The notes under the pieces were generated by a model. The model ran no database searches and was not told the origin of the DNA. It saw nothing but the letters and a program-made list of their open reading frames with translations. A DNA stretch of 64,000 nt from DASRRB01 sp036732755 (lineage in GTDB: Bacteria; Planctomycetota; B15-G4; SIAN01). The number at the start of each line of letters is the position of its first letter. The first letter of the stretch is position 1. Shown piece after piece: positions 16,663 through 25,120 of this stretch. The stretch is taken from the NCBI GenBank assembly GCA_036732755.1, contig DAINBU010000009.1, positions 8,099-72,098 on the forward strand. Direction: 5' to 3'. Position numbers and translations under genes: made by a program.

Positions 16663-17493
16663 CTACGCGAGCCAGCGGCGCACGGTGCGCAGCATCTCTT
16701 CCGACAGGCGTGCCGCGCGATGGCTGTCGCGCGAGAGCTCGAGCGCGAGCGGCCCGCGATATCCGATCCTCTTCAGCTCGGCGATCACTGGCGGAAAGTC
16801 GATCTCGCCGTCGCCGAGCGGCAGGTGCTCGTGCACGCCGCGCCGCGCGTCGTCGAGCTGGACGTTCTTCAGTGAGTCGGCGAACTCGGCGACGTTCTGA
16901 TGCGGGGCGCCCGATTCCGTGACGAGGAGGTGGCCGATGTCGAGCGTGGTCCCGAGGTCGTTGCGCGCGAGGCGGCGGCGCAGCTCCCGATAGCGGGCGA
17001 GCGAATCGATCCACATGCCCGGTTCGGGCTCGAAGCAGAGCGCGACGCCCGCGGCCGCGGCGAGATCGAGCAATCGGTGCAGCCGCGCGACGAGGCGCGA
17101 CCACGCCGCTTCGTCCTGCGGAGGCGAATCGGCGGCGGCACCGCTCCAGATCGACACGCACCCTGCTTTCAGCACCTGCGCCAACCGCAGTGCCTTCTGG
17201 TAGTAGGCGATGCGCCGCTCCGCCGCCGTCTCGTCCTTCGTCATCAGGTTCGGCCAGTGCTTGCGCCGCGGATCGAGCACATAACGCGCTCCCGTCTCGA
17301 TCGCGACGCGCAACTTCAGTGACTCGCACAGCCGGGCGGCGTTCTCCCAATCCCGCTCGCCCGTCGTCTCGAGGTCGAGGTGCGCCACGTCGGGCGTGAG
17401 CGCGACGCCGTCGTAGCCGACGTCGGCGAGGAGGCGCAGCGCATCGTCGAGGCGATGGTGCGCGAGACCGTTCGTGTTGTAGGCGACCCACAT
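16663..17493 (-). CDS. Xylose-isomerase-like TIM-barrel protein
   Basis: A 276-residue single-domain protein of the AP-endonuclease-2/sugar-phosphate isomerase superfamily. Supporting motifs are VAYNTNGLAHHRLDDALRLL at the start, CFEPEPGMW (metal-binding Glu in beta-strand 5), TTLDIGHLLVTESG and NVQLDDARRGVHEHLPLGDGEIDF, which carries the His and Glu metal ligands. The reaction cannot be named: epimerases, isomerases and nucleases share this fold. No signal peptide, so cytoplasmic. It lies 141 bases upstream of the giant repeat protein on the same strand. Confidence 0.85.
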   Translation of the reverse strand: MWVAYNTNGLAHHRLDDALRLLADVGYDGVALTPDVAHLDLETTGERDWENAARLCESLKLRVAIETGARYVLDPRRKHWPNLMTKDETAAERRIAYYQKALRLAQVLKAGCVSIWSGAAADSPPQDEAAWSRLVARLHRLLDLAAAAGVALCFEPEPGMWIDSLARYRELRRRLARNDLGTTLDIGHLLVTESGAPHQNVAEFADSLKNVQLDDARRGVHEHLPLGDGEIDFPPVIAELKRIGYRGPLALELSRDSHRAARLSEEMLRTVRRWLA

Positions 17494-17541
17494 CGTGCGT
17501 GATCCAAGGAACGACCGCCGCCGCGAGCCGAGCGCGGGAGG

Positions 17542-18495
17542 TTATCTCGGACCTCGTGCGGTGGACGGCGACCTCGGGCGAGTCCTCCAGGGACCCGGGC
17601 TCCTCCACACTCGCGCGAACTCGCTTCCATTCACCAGGGCCCTCCAAGGAGGAGCGAGGAAATCTCGAAGTCGCTTGCCGATGCCGACGAAGTCACTGGG
17701 AGCGCGCTCGAGGGAGTCTCGTGTCAGGTAGCGCCTCCACGCCGACGCACGTTGCGCGTCCGCGTAGAAGTCGGAACCCAATGCCTCGGGCCGTGGCTCC
17801 TGAATCGGAGTTTTCCGCCGTTCGAAGGTCGCCGTGATCGCTCGGGACAACGATCGCCCGTCGAATGAGAACCGACTGGCGAGCATGTACACGTCGTGGA
17901 AGTCCTTGAAGCGGCTGTTCACTACTCCGAGGACGACCATGGCGTGCGTCTTTTCTGCGATCACTGCTTCACGCGAGTAGACGCGAATGTGGGGCGGCGG
18001 CCCGTCCAGCAGGACTGGGAAGTCGACGTCGTGGGGAGGGGGCTCGATCGCGTCACCCAAGCCGATGTCGAGTTGAAGGTCGATCTTCGCCGTCCCGAGC
18101 GCCGCTTGGAGCTTCACGCGAAAGCCGCGGTAGACGCTCCTTGGACGGATGCGCTCGGTCCGGACCGTGCTCTCCCGGAACAAGAGCGCGTCCTCGTCGC
18201 ATCGGACGGCAACGATCTCTCGCACGATCTCGACGATCGTCTTCGTGTCGTCTTCCGCGAAGCCGGCGAGATCCAGGTCCCGCGTGGCGCGATAGGGCGC
18301 CCCACCCCAAAGCGCGAAAAGCGTCGCTCCCTTGAGGACGAACCGCTTCCGGTGTCGCGAGGCTCCGAGCCGATAGAGAAAACGCTCCGCTGCATACCGC
18401 TGGAGCGTGAGGTTGAAGTCCTCGTTGCGCGATTGCGCGCCCGCGAGGAGTCGCGCGTGGATCGACCCGGCGACATTCCTTCGGCGCTCGGTCAC
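17542..18495 (-). CDS. abiEii: AbiEii-type nucleotidyltransferase toxin
   Basis: The product is a DNA polymerase beta-like nucleotidyltransferase of the AbiEii/type IV toxin group. The motif FVLKGATLFALWGGAPYRAT followed by RDLDLAGF holds the family's GG and DxD metal ligands; KIDLQLDIGLGD and a conserved EKTHAMVVLG helix follow. Such toxins transfer nucleotides to cellular targets such as tRNA and stop growth. The GTG at 18495 is chosen as start because it overlaps the antitoxin stop as GTGA; a longer frame to 18534 exists. The C-terminal 40 residues are rich in Arg and Pro. Confidence 0.83.
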   Translation of the reverse strand: MTERRRNVAGSIHARLLAGAQSRNEDFNLTLQRYAAERFLYRLGASRHRKRFVLKGATLFALWGGAPYRATRDLDLAGFAEDDTKTIVEIVREIVAVRCDEDALLFRESTVRTERIRPRSVYRGFRVKLQAALGTAKIDLQLDIGLGDAIEPPPHDVDFPVLLDGPPPHIRVYSREAVIAEKTHAMVVLGVVNSRFKDFHDVYMLASRFSFDGRSLSRAITATFERRKTPIQEPRPEALGSDFYADAQRASAWRRYLTRDSLERAPSDFVGIGKRLRDFLAPPWRALVNGSEFARVWRSPGPWRTRPRSPSTARGPR

Positions 18496-19100
18496 GTCGC
18501 GATCGCCTCCAGATAAGGAGCTAGGACGGTCCAAATCCGACAGGTCTTGGCCACTCGCGCGATCTCGGCCGGGGTCGCCTTCCGGGAATGGACCGCGTCG
18601 CGGAGCGCCTCGAGCGCGACGTCCATCCCGACCTTGTTCCGGTACCGGAAACAGTCGACCACCGTCCGTGCCGGTGACGTGATCCGAAGGGTGACACCGA
18701 GCACTTCGCGAGTCTCGATCGCCGTGCGGAGCGTCGGACCGGAGAAACGCACGACGCGCACGGGGAGCCCCGATGCCGTCGGCTTGCGCGCCTTGCGATC
18801 GATCGCGATCCAGACGAACCGGGGAGCCTGAGTCCCGATGCCATGGACGTTCAGCGCGGTGAGGAGACAGACGATCGCCTCGGGGATCCGCTTGCAGACG
18901 GAGGCGACGGTCTCGAGACCTGTGAGCGGCGCGCTCTTCAGGCGAAAGACGCCCCTGCCGACGCGCTCCACCTCGCCGCGTCGGAGCATCCCGACGAGGC
19001 GCCCACGGGGAATGCCGCGCGACTCGAGGTCGTGCGCCCGGATGAGCCCGGGTAGCGCCCGCGACACTTTCGCCGATTTGCCGCGCTTCGACCTCGCCAT
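18492..19100 (-). CDS. abiEi: AbiEi-type antitoxin/regulator
   Basis: The 202-residue product has an N-terminal winged-helix region (DLESRGIPRGRLVGMLRRGEVERVGRGVF) and a C-terminal AbiEi domain with VASVCKRIPEAIVCLLTALNVHG and TVVDCFRYRNKVGMDVALEALRD. AbiEi proteins neutralise AbiEii and repress their operon by binding inverted repeats. A matching inverted repeat lies 18-45 bases before the ATG at 19100. The gene overlaps the toxin by four bases, which fits antitoxin-first translation. The open frame continues upstream to 19166 but would read through the operator. Confidence 0.85.
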   Translation of the reverse strand: MARSKRGKSAKVSRALPGLIRAHDLESRGIPRGRLVGMLRRGEVERVGRGVFRLKSAPLTGLETVASVCKRIPEAIVCLLTALNVHGIGTQAPRFVWIAIDRKARKPTASGLPVRVVRFSGPTLRTAIETREVLGVTLRITSPARTVVDCFRYRNKVGMDVALEALRDAVHSRKATPAEIARVAKTCRIWTVLAPYLEAIAT

Positions 19101-19117
19101 CGCACCATCGTACAAAA

Positions 19118-19145
19118 CGTCGGCACTTACGCGCATATGCCGACG
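19118..19145. promoter_or_regulatory. Inverted repeat, candidate AbiEi operator
   Basis: CGTCGGCA and TGCCGACG form a perfect 8-bp inverted repeat with a 12-base spacer directly upstream of abiEi. AbiEi-type antitoxins autoregulate through such inverted repeats, so this is the natural operator candidate. A TACGAT sequence (19112-19107, minus strand) may serve as -10. Confidence 0.5.
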
Positions 19146-19183
19146 GTTCGATTCGACCCGCCCCACTTCACTTCAAGCGCGGA

Positions 19184-20605
19184 TCACTCCCCGGTCTTCG
19201 CCGCCTTCCGCTTCAGGATCGCGAAGTATCCCCCGTCGCCCGCGCCCTGCGCCGGAAGGGTGAGCTTCTCCTCGACCAGCTCGAGGTCGGCGTGGGCGGC
19301 GAGGAGCGCGCGCACCTGCTCCTCGTTCTCCTCGGGCTCGAGGCTGCAGGTCGAGTAGGCGAGGAGGCCGCCTGGGAAGACGCGATCGTACGCCTGCGCG
19401 AGGATCTTCTTCTGGAGCGCGGCCAGCTCGGTCAGGTGGGCGACGTCGAAGCGGAACTTGGCCTCGGGCCGGCGCGCGAGGACGCCGCTGTTGCTGCAGG
19501 GCGCGTCGACCAGGACGCGGTCGTACGGCGCCGGCGTCACCGCCTTCACGGCGTCGGCGGCGGTCGCGTCGGCGACCATGCAGGCGATCGACTTGAGACC
19601 GAGGCGGGCGATCGATTCGCGCAGCTTGTCGAGCCGCTCGTCTTCACGGTCGACGGCGAGGATCGTCGCGTTGTCCTTGGTGAGCTCGGCCAAGTGGGTC
19701 GTCTTGCCGCCGGGCGCCGCGCAGAGGTCGAGAATCAGCTGGCCGGCGCTCACCTGCAGGCGCGGCGCGACCTGCATCGCCGTCTCGTCCTGCACGGTGC
19801 AGAGCCCGTCCCGGAACGCCATCGACCCGACGAGATCCGTCGGCGGCGCCTCGACGCGGACGCTCTCGGGGAGGTTGCCCTCGCCGCACGCGATCCCCTC
19901 GGCACGCAGCGCTTCGAGCAGCTGCTCGCGCGTCGTCTTCAGCCGGTTCACGCGCACGAAGAGCTGCGGAGGCTCGTGGTTCTTCGCGAGGATCTCGCGC
20001 GTCGCCGCCTCGCCGTGGCGCGCGACCCACCGCGCGACGAGCGCCGGCGGGTGCGAGTAGACCTGCGCCAGATGGAGCGCGAGGTCGGTCTCCGGGTCGG
20101 CGAAGACCGGCTCGGGGAAGAAGCAGACCTTCTTGTCGCCGATCTGCAGCCGCTTGCGCGGCGAGGCGCCGCCGCGGTCCTGGTCGATCGGGACGCGGTT
20201 CACCTGGCGGTCGACGGCGCGCAGCACGCCGTTCACGAACGGCCGCGCCCGCGCGTCACGCACCACCTGCACCGTCTCGTGGATCGCCGCGTAGGGCGGC
20301 ACGCCGTCGAGATACAGGAGTTGGTAGGCGCCGAGCCGCAGCGCCTCCTTGTTGCGTGGTCCGACGTCGTCCCATTTCGTGTCGCTGTGTGCGGCAAGAA
20401 TGCAGTCGAGCGTGAGCTCGTGGCGCAGCACGCCGAAGACGAGCTCGGTGAGGAAGCGGCGGTCGCGCTTGTTCAGCTTCTCCGCGACGGAGGCGGCGTG
20501 GACGCGGTCGTGGGCGAAGACGCCGACGCGGCGGTGCACGTCGAAGAGGATCTCGGCCGCGAGCGCGCGCACGCTCGGCTTCGCCGGCTTCTGCGACCCG
20601 GTCAC
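19184..20605 (-). CDS. rsmB: 16S rRNA (cytosine-967-C5)-methyltransferase
   Basis: A 473-residue protein with the NusB-like N-terminal domain (ALAAEILFDV, LTELVFGVLRHELTLD) and the C-terminal SAM-dependent Fmu domain. SAM-binding DLCAAPGGKTTHLAE and both catalytic motifs, DAPCSNSGVLARRPE and STCSLEPEENE, are intact. It methylates a helix-31 cytosine in 16S rRNA. It follows fmt by 7 bases, the usual fmt-rsmB arrangement. An insert rich in charged residues (about residues 150-175, DQDRGGASPRKRLQIGD) separates the two domains and is longer than usual. Confidence 0.94.
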   Translation of the reverse strand: MTGSQKPAKPSVRALAAEILFDVHRRVGVFAHDRVHAASVAEKLNKRDRRFLTELVFGVLRHELTLDCILAAHSDTKWDDVGPRNKEALRLGAYQLLYLDGVPPYAAIHETVQVVRDARARPFVNGVLRAVDRQVNRVPIDQDRGGASPRKRLQIGDKKVCFFPEPVFADPETDLALHLAQVYSHPPALVARWVARHGEAATREILAKNHEPPQLFVRVNRLKTTREQLLEALRAEGIACGEGNLPESVRVEAPPTDLVGSMAFRDGLCTVQDETAMQVAPRLQVSAGQLILDLCAAPGGKTTHLAELTKDNATILAVDREDERLDKLRESIARLGLKSIACMVADATAADAVKAVTPAPYDRVLVDAPCSNSGVLARRPEAKFRFDVAHLTELAALQKKILAQAYDRVFPGGLLAYSTCSLEPEENEEQVRALLAAHADLELVEEKLTLPAQGAGDGGYFAILKRKAAKTGE

Positions 20606-20612
20606 GGCGACC

Positions 20613-21554
20613 TCAGTTGAGCCGGGTGCCGACCGGCAGGGGGAAGCCGCGCAGGAACTCGACGGCGTGCAGCGCGCGCTTGCCCGACCGCTTCACTTCC
20701 TGGATCAGGTAGACGCCGACGCGCGTCGCGACCTCGATGCCGCTGGTGAACGCCACGACGGTGCCGGGCATCGCCGGCGAGGGGTGGTCGAGCACCTCGC
20801 CCTTGCAGACGATGAGGCGCGTCGTGCTGCGGTCGGTCGGGCAGAAGGTGAAGGCGCCCGGCCACGGCGTCATGCCGCGCACGTGACGGTCGATCTCGGC
20901 GGCCGTCCGGTCCCAGCGCACGCGGCCGTGGTCCTTGTCGAGCAGCGTGGCGCGCGTCGCCTTGGTCTCGTCCTGGGGCGTCCCCTTCGCCTTGCCGGAA
21001 AAGAGCGCGTCGGCCTGCTCCATCAGGAGCTCCTTCGCGACCTGCGCGAGGCGCTCGTGCAGCTCGCCCGCCGTCTCCGTCTTGCCGATCAGCGACGCCT
21101 TCTGGGCGTAGATCGGGCCGGCGTCCATCTTCGACGTCATTCCCATGAGGGTGACGCCGCTCTCCTTGTCGCCCGAGAGGATCGAGGCCTGGATCGGCGA
21201 GGCGCCGCGGTGGCGCGGCAGCAGCGAGGCGTGCAGGTTCAAGGCGTACTTCTTGGCCAGCCCGAGCAGCTCGTCCGACATCTTCTGGCCGTAGCTCGCC
21301 GTCAGCAGCACGTCGGGCGCGAGCTTCTTGATCTGCGCGATCACTTCGGGGGCGTTGATATCGGCCGGCTGGAAGATCGGGAGCCCGAGCAGGTCCGCGA
21401 CGGCGCGCACCGCCGAGGGCAGCATCTCGAGCCCGCGCCCCGCCCGCGAGTCGGGCTGCGTGAAGATCGCCGCGATCTCGAACCGCTTGTCCTGCGCGAG
21501 GGCTTCGAGCGCCGGCACCGCGAAACGCGACGTCCCGAAGAAAACGACCTTCAT
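20613..21554 (-). CDS. fmt: Methionyl-tRNA formyltransferase
   Basis: The enzyme formylates initiator Met-tRNA using 10-formyltetrahydrofolate. The formyltransferase domain begins with MKVVFFGTSRFAVPALEAL and holds the catalytic Asn-His pair in LNLHASLLPRHRGASPIQAS; the C-terminal domain carries FTFCPTDRSTTRL. The start at 21554 is preferred because it places MKVVFFGT at the N-terminus and has GGAGCGG upstream; an ATG at 21578 would add MKESERRR. It is the first gene of the fmt-rsmB pair. The length of 313 residues is normal. Confidence 0.94.
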   Translation of the reverse strand: MKVVFFGTSRFAVPALEALAQDKRFEIAAIFTQPDSRAGRGLEMLPSAVRAVADLLGLPIFQPADINAPEVIAQIKKLAPDVLLTASYGQKMSDELLGLAKKYALNLHASLLPRHRGASPIQASILSGDKESGVTLMGMTSKMDAGPIYAQKASLIGKTETAGELHERLAQVAKELLMEQADALFSGKAKGTPQDETKATRATLLDKDHGRVRWDRTAAEIDRHVRGMTPWPGAFTFCPTDRSTTRLIVCKGEVLDHPSPAMPGTVVAFTSGIEVATRVGVYLIQEVKRSGKRALHAVEFLRGFPLPVGTRLN

Positions 21555-21753
21555 CCGCCGCCGCTCCGACTCTTTCATCGACCCCCGCTTTCAGGCACCG
21601 CGAAGCCCGGCGACGTTAGGAGGTGGCGCGGGGCAGTCAAGGAGCGCGGGGGCGCGCCGAGGCGGGAAGGTCGCGCGACGCCGCGCTGGTCTTGCTCGAA
21701 ACCTTCCGCGAGCATGACCGCGCGAGTCGACCTGGCTTCAGGATCAAGAGCTC

Positions 21754-23214
21754 TTGCGAAAGATCGTCTTCCGTGTCGCCGTCAGCATCGCCGCGCTGAT
21801 CGCCGCGATCGCGGCGTGGCTCGCCTGGCAGTGGCTCCCCCCGCCGCCGAAGCTCGTCGTGAGCCGCGAGACGACGTGGATCGTCGAGCCGCTGCTGCCG
21901 GATGGCACGGTCGACTACGAAGCGGCGTGGAAGAACGAACGGTCGGTGGGCGTCACGCCGGAGAACAACGCGGCGCCGTTCCTGTTCGCCACGCTCGGCG
22001 TCGATTCCTCAAAGTTCACGGAGGCGGAGCGCGCGGCACTGCCGAAAGACGCCGTTCTCTACGAGGATTTCGACACCTGGTACTACCACCACGAGAAGTC
22101 CTTGCCGGAGTCCCTTCGCAAGGGGGTCACTCGACCCGGGAAAGTGGTCGAGGCGTGCGAACTCGGCGACTGGGAGTCTCCTGCCGCGCAACTGGCATCA
22201 CTCTGGCTCGACGCGAACTCGGCGTGCCTCGCGGAGCTCGAGCGCGTCGTGAAGCGCGACCACATGGTCGCCTCCGGAGTGTTCCGCGACGCGGGTCCTG
22301 CCTGGATGCTGTTCGAGGTCTATCCGGCGTTCCGTGGACTTGCCGCTCGCGCGGCCGCAGGTCAGGACGTGAACACCGTCTTCGCACATCACTCATCGGG
22401 GTTGCGCCTGGCGAAACTCCAGCGCTCGCTCGGGATGTTGGCGCACTTCGTGGCCGCCGAACTCGGCGAAGCCTCAACTTGGGAGAGCGCGCTGCGACTC
22501 GCTCGTCGCACCGGCCGCGTCTCGCCGTCGGTGGTTCGAGACCTGCTCGTCGCCGCCGATCCGTCAAACGCGGATGCGCGTATCCGGGCATTCGTCGCTT
22601 CGGAGCGGATGTACGGTCTCGCCTTCCTGGCCCATCCCTTCCCGATCTCGAGCCCGTCGCCGGACGCGAAGCCGAACTTCCTGGATTGGCTCATTTCGCG
22701 CGTCGATCCGAACCGCGCCTGCCGACGTTTCAACGAATCGATCGACCAGCTCGAGGCGGCGTATCGCATGGGAAGCTGGAGCGAGCGTCTCGATCGCGTC
22801 GCGATGCTCAACAAGGGGTTCATCGCGGCCAAGGCAAGGTCGAGAGATGGTTTTTCCATGCTGTGGGCGTATCGCAGCCGCGGTGCATTCAGCGACGTCA
22901 TCGTGGACCATCTCGTGACGAAGAGCCCCTACTACGTCCTCGACATGTTGATTCCGAGCATCATCAACTCGGAACGGGACCTCATCGAACTCGCCGCCCT
23001 CGCCTTCGCGACCGAGACTGGACGCGATCCAAAAAGCAGCGACGACCTGACGCCGCTCCTTTTCCCTTCGCCATGGCGTGATCGAGTGACCGGCGCCGCC
23101 GTCGACTTCGAACGGCATGCCGACGGGACGCTCGCCGCGCGCGGCCCCTTGATCGAACTGCAGCACCGATTCGAGGAGCGGATGAAGGAGACTGCGCCCG
23201 CGCCGCCTCATTGA
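21754..23214 (+). CDS. Membrane-anchored protein with planctomycete-type DGTVDY/VTPENNAA signature
   Basis: The 486-residue product starts at a TTG, with one N-terminal transmembrane helix (residues 5-29, FRVAVSIAALIAAIAAWLAWQWL). The ectodomain begins with a stretch, EPLLPDGTVDYEAAWKNER followed by VTPENNAAPFLFATLG, that resembles proteins common in Planctomycetes and not known elsewhere to me. The rest is mainly alpha-helical. No enzyme motif was found. The gene stands alone, between fmt and a convergent lipoprotein gene whose stop it overlaps by 7 bases. Base composition is slightly lower in GC than its neighbours. Confidence 0.7.
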   Translation: MRKIVFRVAVSIAALIAAIAAWLAWQWLPPPPKLVVSRETTWIVEPLLPDGTVDYEAAWKNERSVGVTPENNAAPFLFATLGVDSSKFTEAERAALPKDAVLYEDFDTWYYHHEKSLPESLRKGVTRPGKVVEACELGDWESPAAQLASLWLDANSACLAELERVVKRDHMVASGVFRDAGPAWMLFEVYPAFRGLAARAAAGQDVNTVFAHHSSGLRLAKLQRSLGMLAHFVAAELGEASTWESALRLARRTGRVSPSVVRDLLVAADPSNADARIRAFVASERMYGLAFLAHPFPISSPSPDAKPNFLDWLISRVDPNRACRRFNESIDQLEAAYRMGSWSERLDRVAMLNKGFIAAKARSRDGFSMLWAYRSRGAFSDVIVDHLVTKSPYYVLDMLIPSIINSERDLIELAALAFATETGRDPKSSDDLTPLLFPSPWRDRVTGAAVDFERHADGTLAARGPLIELQHRFEERMKETAPAPPH

Positions 23215-23804
23215 TCGACGCGGGACGGTACTCCGTCGCGATCGAGCACCAGAGTCCGCCAAGGCGTCGTGCCCGGCTCGCCCGACCGGGTCCGGCGGAA
23301 CTCGTAGCGCGTCGCGTCCGCCGTCGCGCGCACCTCGACCAGCGCGTCGTGCTCCCCGTGCAGGAACCACCTCACGTCCTCGACCCCGCGCAGGCGCAGC
23401 TTCACTTGCCGTGCGAGCTCGACCATCGCCTCGACGTCGTATTCGGCGTACGGCTTCGGATCGAAGGCGCGCGCGAGGAACGGCTCGTCGACCTGCAGCG
23501 CGCCGGCGGCCTTCGGATGCTCGCGACGGAACACGCCGTGGAAGACGAGCACGCGCAGTTCAGTCGGCGCGGCCGCGCGCTCGCGCCAGCCGCGGACGTA
23601 GGCCGAGTCGCGCTCGTCGACGGTGAAGTTCGCGTACTCCGCTCCGGCGCCACGCGCGGCGAGCGTGCGGTGAACGGCGGCGAAGGGCGCCTCGGCGGGC
23701 GCAGGCGGCGGGGACGACGGAGTCCGCGGGGACGTCGAGCAGGCGAAGCTCGACGCGACGAGAAGCAAGCACAGCCACGCTCGAATTCGGCGGCGGGAAC
23801 GCAT
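23208..23804 (-). CDS. Small lipoprotein of unknown function
   Basis: The ATG at 23804 is chosen since a CCTCCGGAG purine-rich stretch precedes it and it begins a lipoprotein signal, RRRIRAWLCLLLVASSFAC. The mature portion starts at that Cys and has a Pro/Ser linker followed by one alpha/beta domain of about 160 residues (EYANFTVDERDSAYVRGW, VRWFLHGEHDALVEVR). No family was recognised. It is divergent from the metacaspase gene, with about 160 bases between the starts. Confidence 0.65.
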   Translation of the reverse strand: MRSRRRIRAWLCLLLVASSFACSTSPRTPSSPPPAPAEAPFAAVHRTLAARGAGAEYANFTVDERDSAYVRGWRERAAAPTELRVLVFHGVFRREHPKAAGALQVDEPFLARAFDPKPYAEYDVEAMVELARQVKLRLRGVEDVRWFLHGEHDALVEVRATADATRYEFRRTRSGEPGTTPWRTLVLDRDGVPSRVDQ

Positions 23805-23965
23805 CGACGGCTCCGGAGGTGCGAGGCGGCGCGACGCTCCGATTCTGCCGGCGGCGTGCCGCTGGCCGGTATCGACGGCGTCACGAGCCGCGCGCGGATT
23901 TCCTCGTGCGGATTGCTGGCTCGATTCCGCTCTGGGTTCGGGGGGGTCCATGGGAGGTGTCCGCG

Positions 23966-25024
23966 ATGTACATCCACTCGCTCGCACGCGTCGTCTGCCT
24001 CGCGATGTTTGGCTTCCTCGCCTCCGCTTGCGAAACCCATGAGTCGAGCCCTCCGCCGGTCACCGGCGGCGGAGGGACCGAGGGAGGAAGCGGCGGGTCG
24101 GGCCCGAAATGCGAGGCGCTCGCGATCGGCCTGAACAGCGTCGACCCCAACCACTACAACGGGTGGTCGGGAGCGCTCGGCGGCTGCGAACCCGACGCGA
24201 AGGACATGAACGAGATCGCGAAGGCGGCCAACCTCGATTCGACGATGCTCCTGACGAAGGCCGCGACGCAGAAGGCGGTGCTCGACGCGATCGCGGCGGC
24301 GGCGGGTCGGATCCCGGCGCAGGGCCTGTTCGTGTTGAGCTACTCCGGCCACGGCGGGCAGGTTCCCGACGAGAACGGCGACGAACCGGACGGTGTCGAC
24401 GAGACCTGGTGCCTCTACGACGGGCAGCTCATCGACGACGAGCTCTACGCCGCGCTGGGACAGTTCAAGCCGGACGTGCGCGTGCTCGTCTTCTCGGACA
24501 GCTGCCACAGCGGGACCGTCCTCAAGATGGTGCCGAAGGACTTCACGGAGGACTCCGAGCCGCGCAAGAAGGAGCTCGAAGACGGGTGGAAGTCGAAGGT
24601 CATGTCGCTGAAGAACATGCCTCGCGAGCGCGGCGTCGCCGCTGCCGCCTCCGAAGCGATCGTGCGGTCCGCTCCTCCCGACGTCCTGGTGAAGACCTTC
24701 CGGAAGAACCGGGCGGGGTACGAGGCGCGCGGCAAGGCGGTGCGGAAGGACGCGAAGTCGGCGATCCAGTGCCGGGCGATCCTGATCTCCGGCTGCGGCG
24801 ATCCGCAGACGTCCGCCGATCTCGGCACGAACGGGCTCTTCACGGTGGTGCTGAAGCAGGTCTGGAACCACGGCGCGTTCGCCGGCGACCACACGAAGTT
24901 CCACCAGCAGATCCGAGACGGCGTGGTCGCACAAAACCCGTCGCAGGCGCCGGAGCTCTTCACGCTGGGTCCCAATCTGACCACGTTCGTGGCGCAGAAG
25001 CCCTACACGCGGTCGTCGCCCTGA
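23966..25024 (+). CDS. Metacaspase-type caspase-fold lipoprotein
   Basis: A 352-residue protein with a lipoprotein signal ending at Cys22 (LASAC), a Gly/Ser/Thr linker, and a C14 peptidase domain from residue 50. The catalytic dyad is intact: His129 in LSYSGHGGQ and Cys180 in FSDSCHSG, each after a hydrophobic strand as in metacaspases. Acidic S1-pocket residues are plausible near DENGDEPDG (135-143). Bacterial metacaspases usually cleave after Arg or Lys; the target here is unknown. GGGAGGTG eight bases upstream of the ATG at 23966 fixes the start. The protein would sit on the outer side of the membrane and converges on the sigma chimera at 25117. Confidence 0.9.
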   Translation: MYIHSLARVVCLAMFGFLASACETHESSPPPVTGGGGTEGGSGGSGPKCEALAIGLNSVDPNHYNGWSGALGGCEPDAKDMNEIAKAANLDSTMLLTKAATQKAVLDAIAAAAGRIPAQGLFVLSYSGHGGQVPDENGDEPDGVDETWCLYDGQLIDDELYAALGQFKPDVRVLVFSDSCHSGTVLKMVPKDFTEDSEPRKKELEDGWKSKVMSLKNMPRERGVAAAASEAIVRSAPPDVLVKTFRKNRAGYEARGKAVRKDAKSAIQCRAILISGCGDPQTSADLGTNGLFTVVLKQVWNHGAFAGDHTKFHQQIRDGVVAQNPSQAPELFTLGPNLTTFVAQKPYTRSSP

Positions 25025-25092
25025 ATCGCGCCGATCTCGGGACGGATCGGCTGCAGTCGGGAAGCTTGGTCGCGCTGCTACGAGGAACGAGG

Positions 25093-25120
25093 GTGAGCCG
25101 TCGCGCGTGCGACGGCTCAC
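25093..25120. terminator. Bidirectional hairpin terminator between metacaspase and sigma chimera
   Basis: GTGAGCCGTCGC and GCGACGGCTCAC form a perfect 12-bp stem with a 4-base loop. It lies between convergent genes and includes the stop codon of the sigma chimera (25117-25119). The T-tract is weak. Confidence 0.7.
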
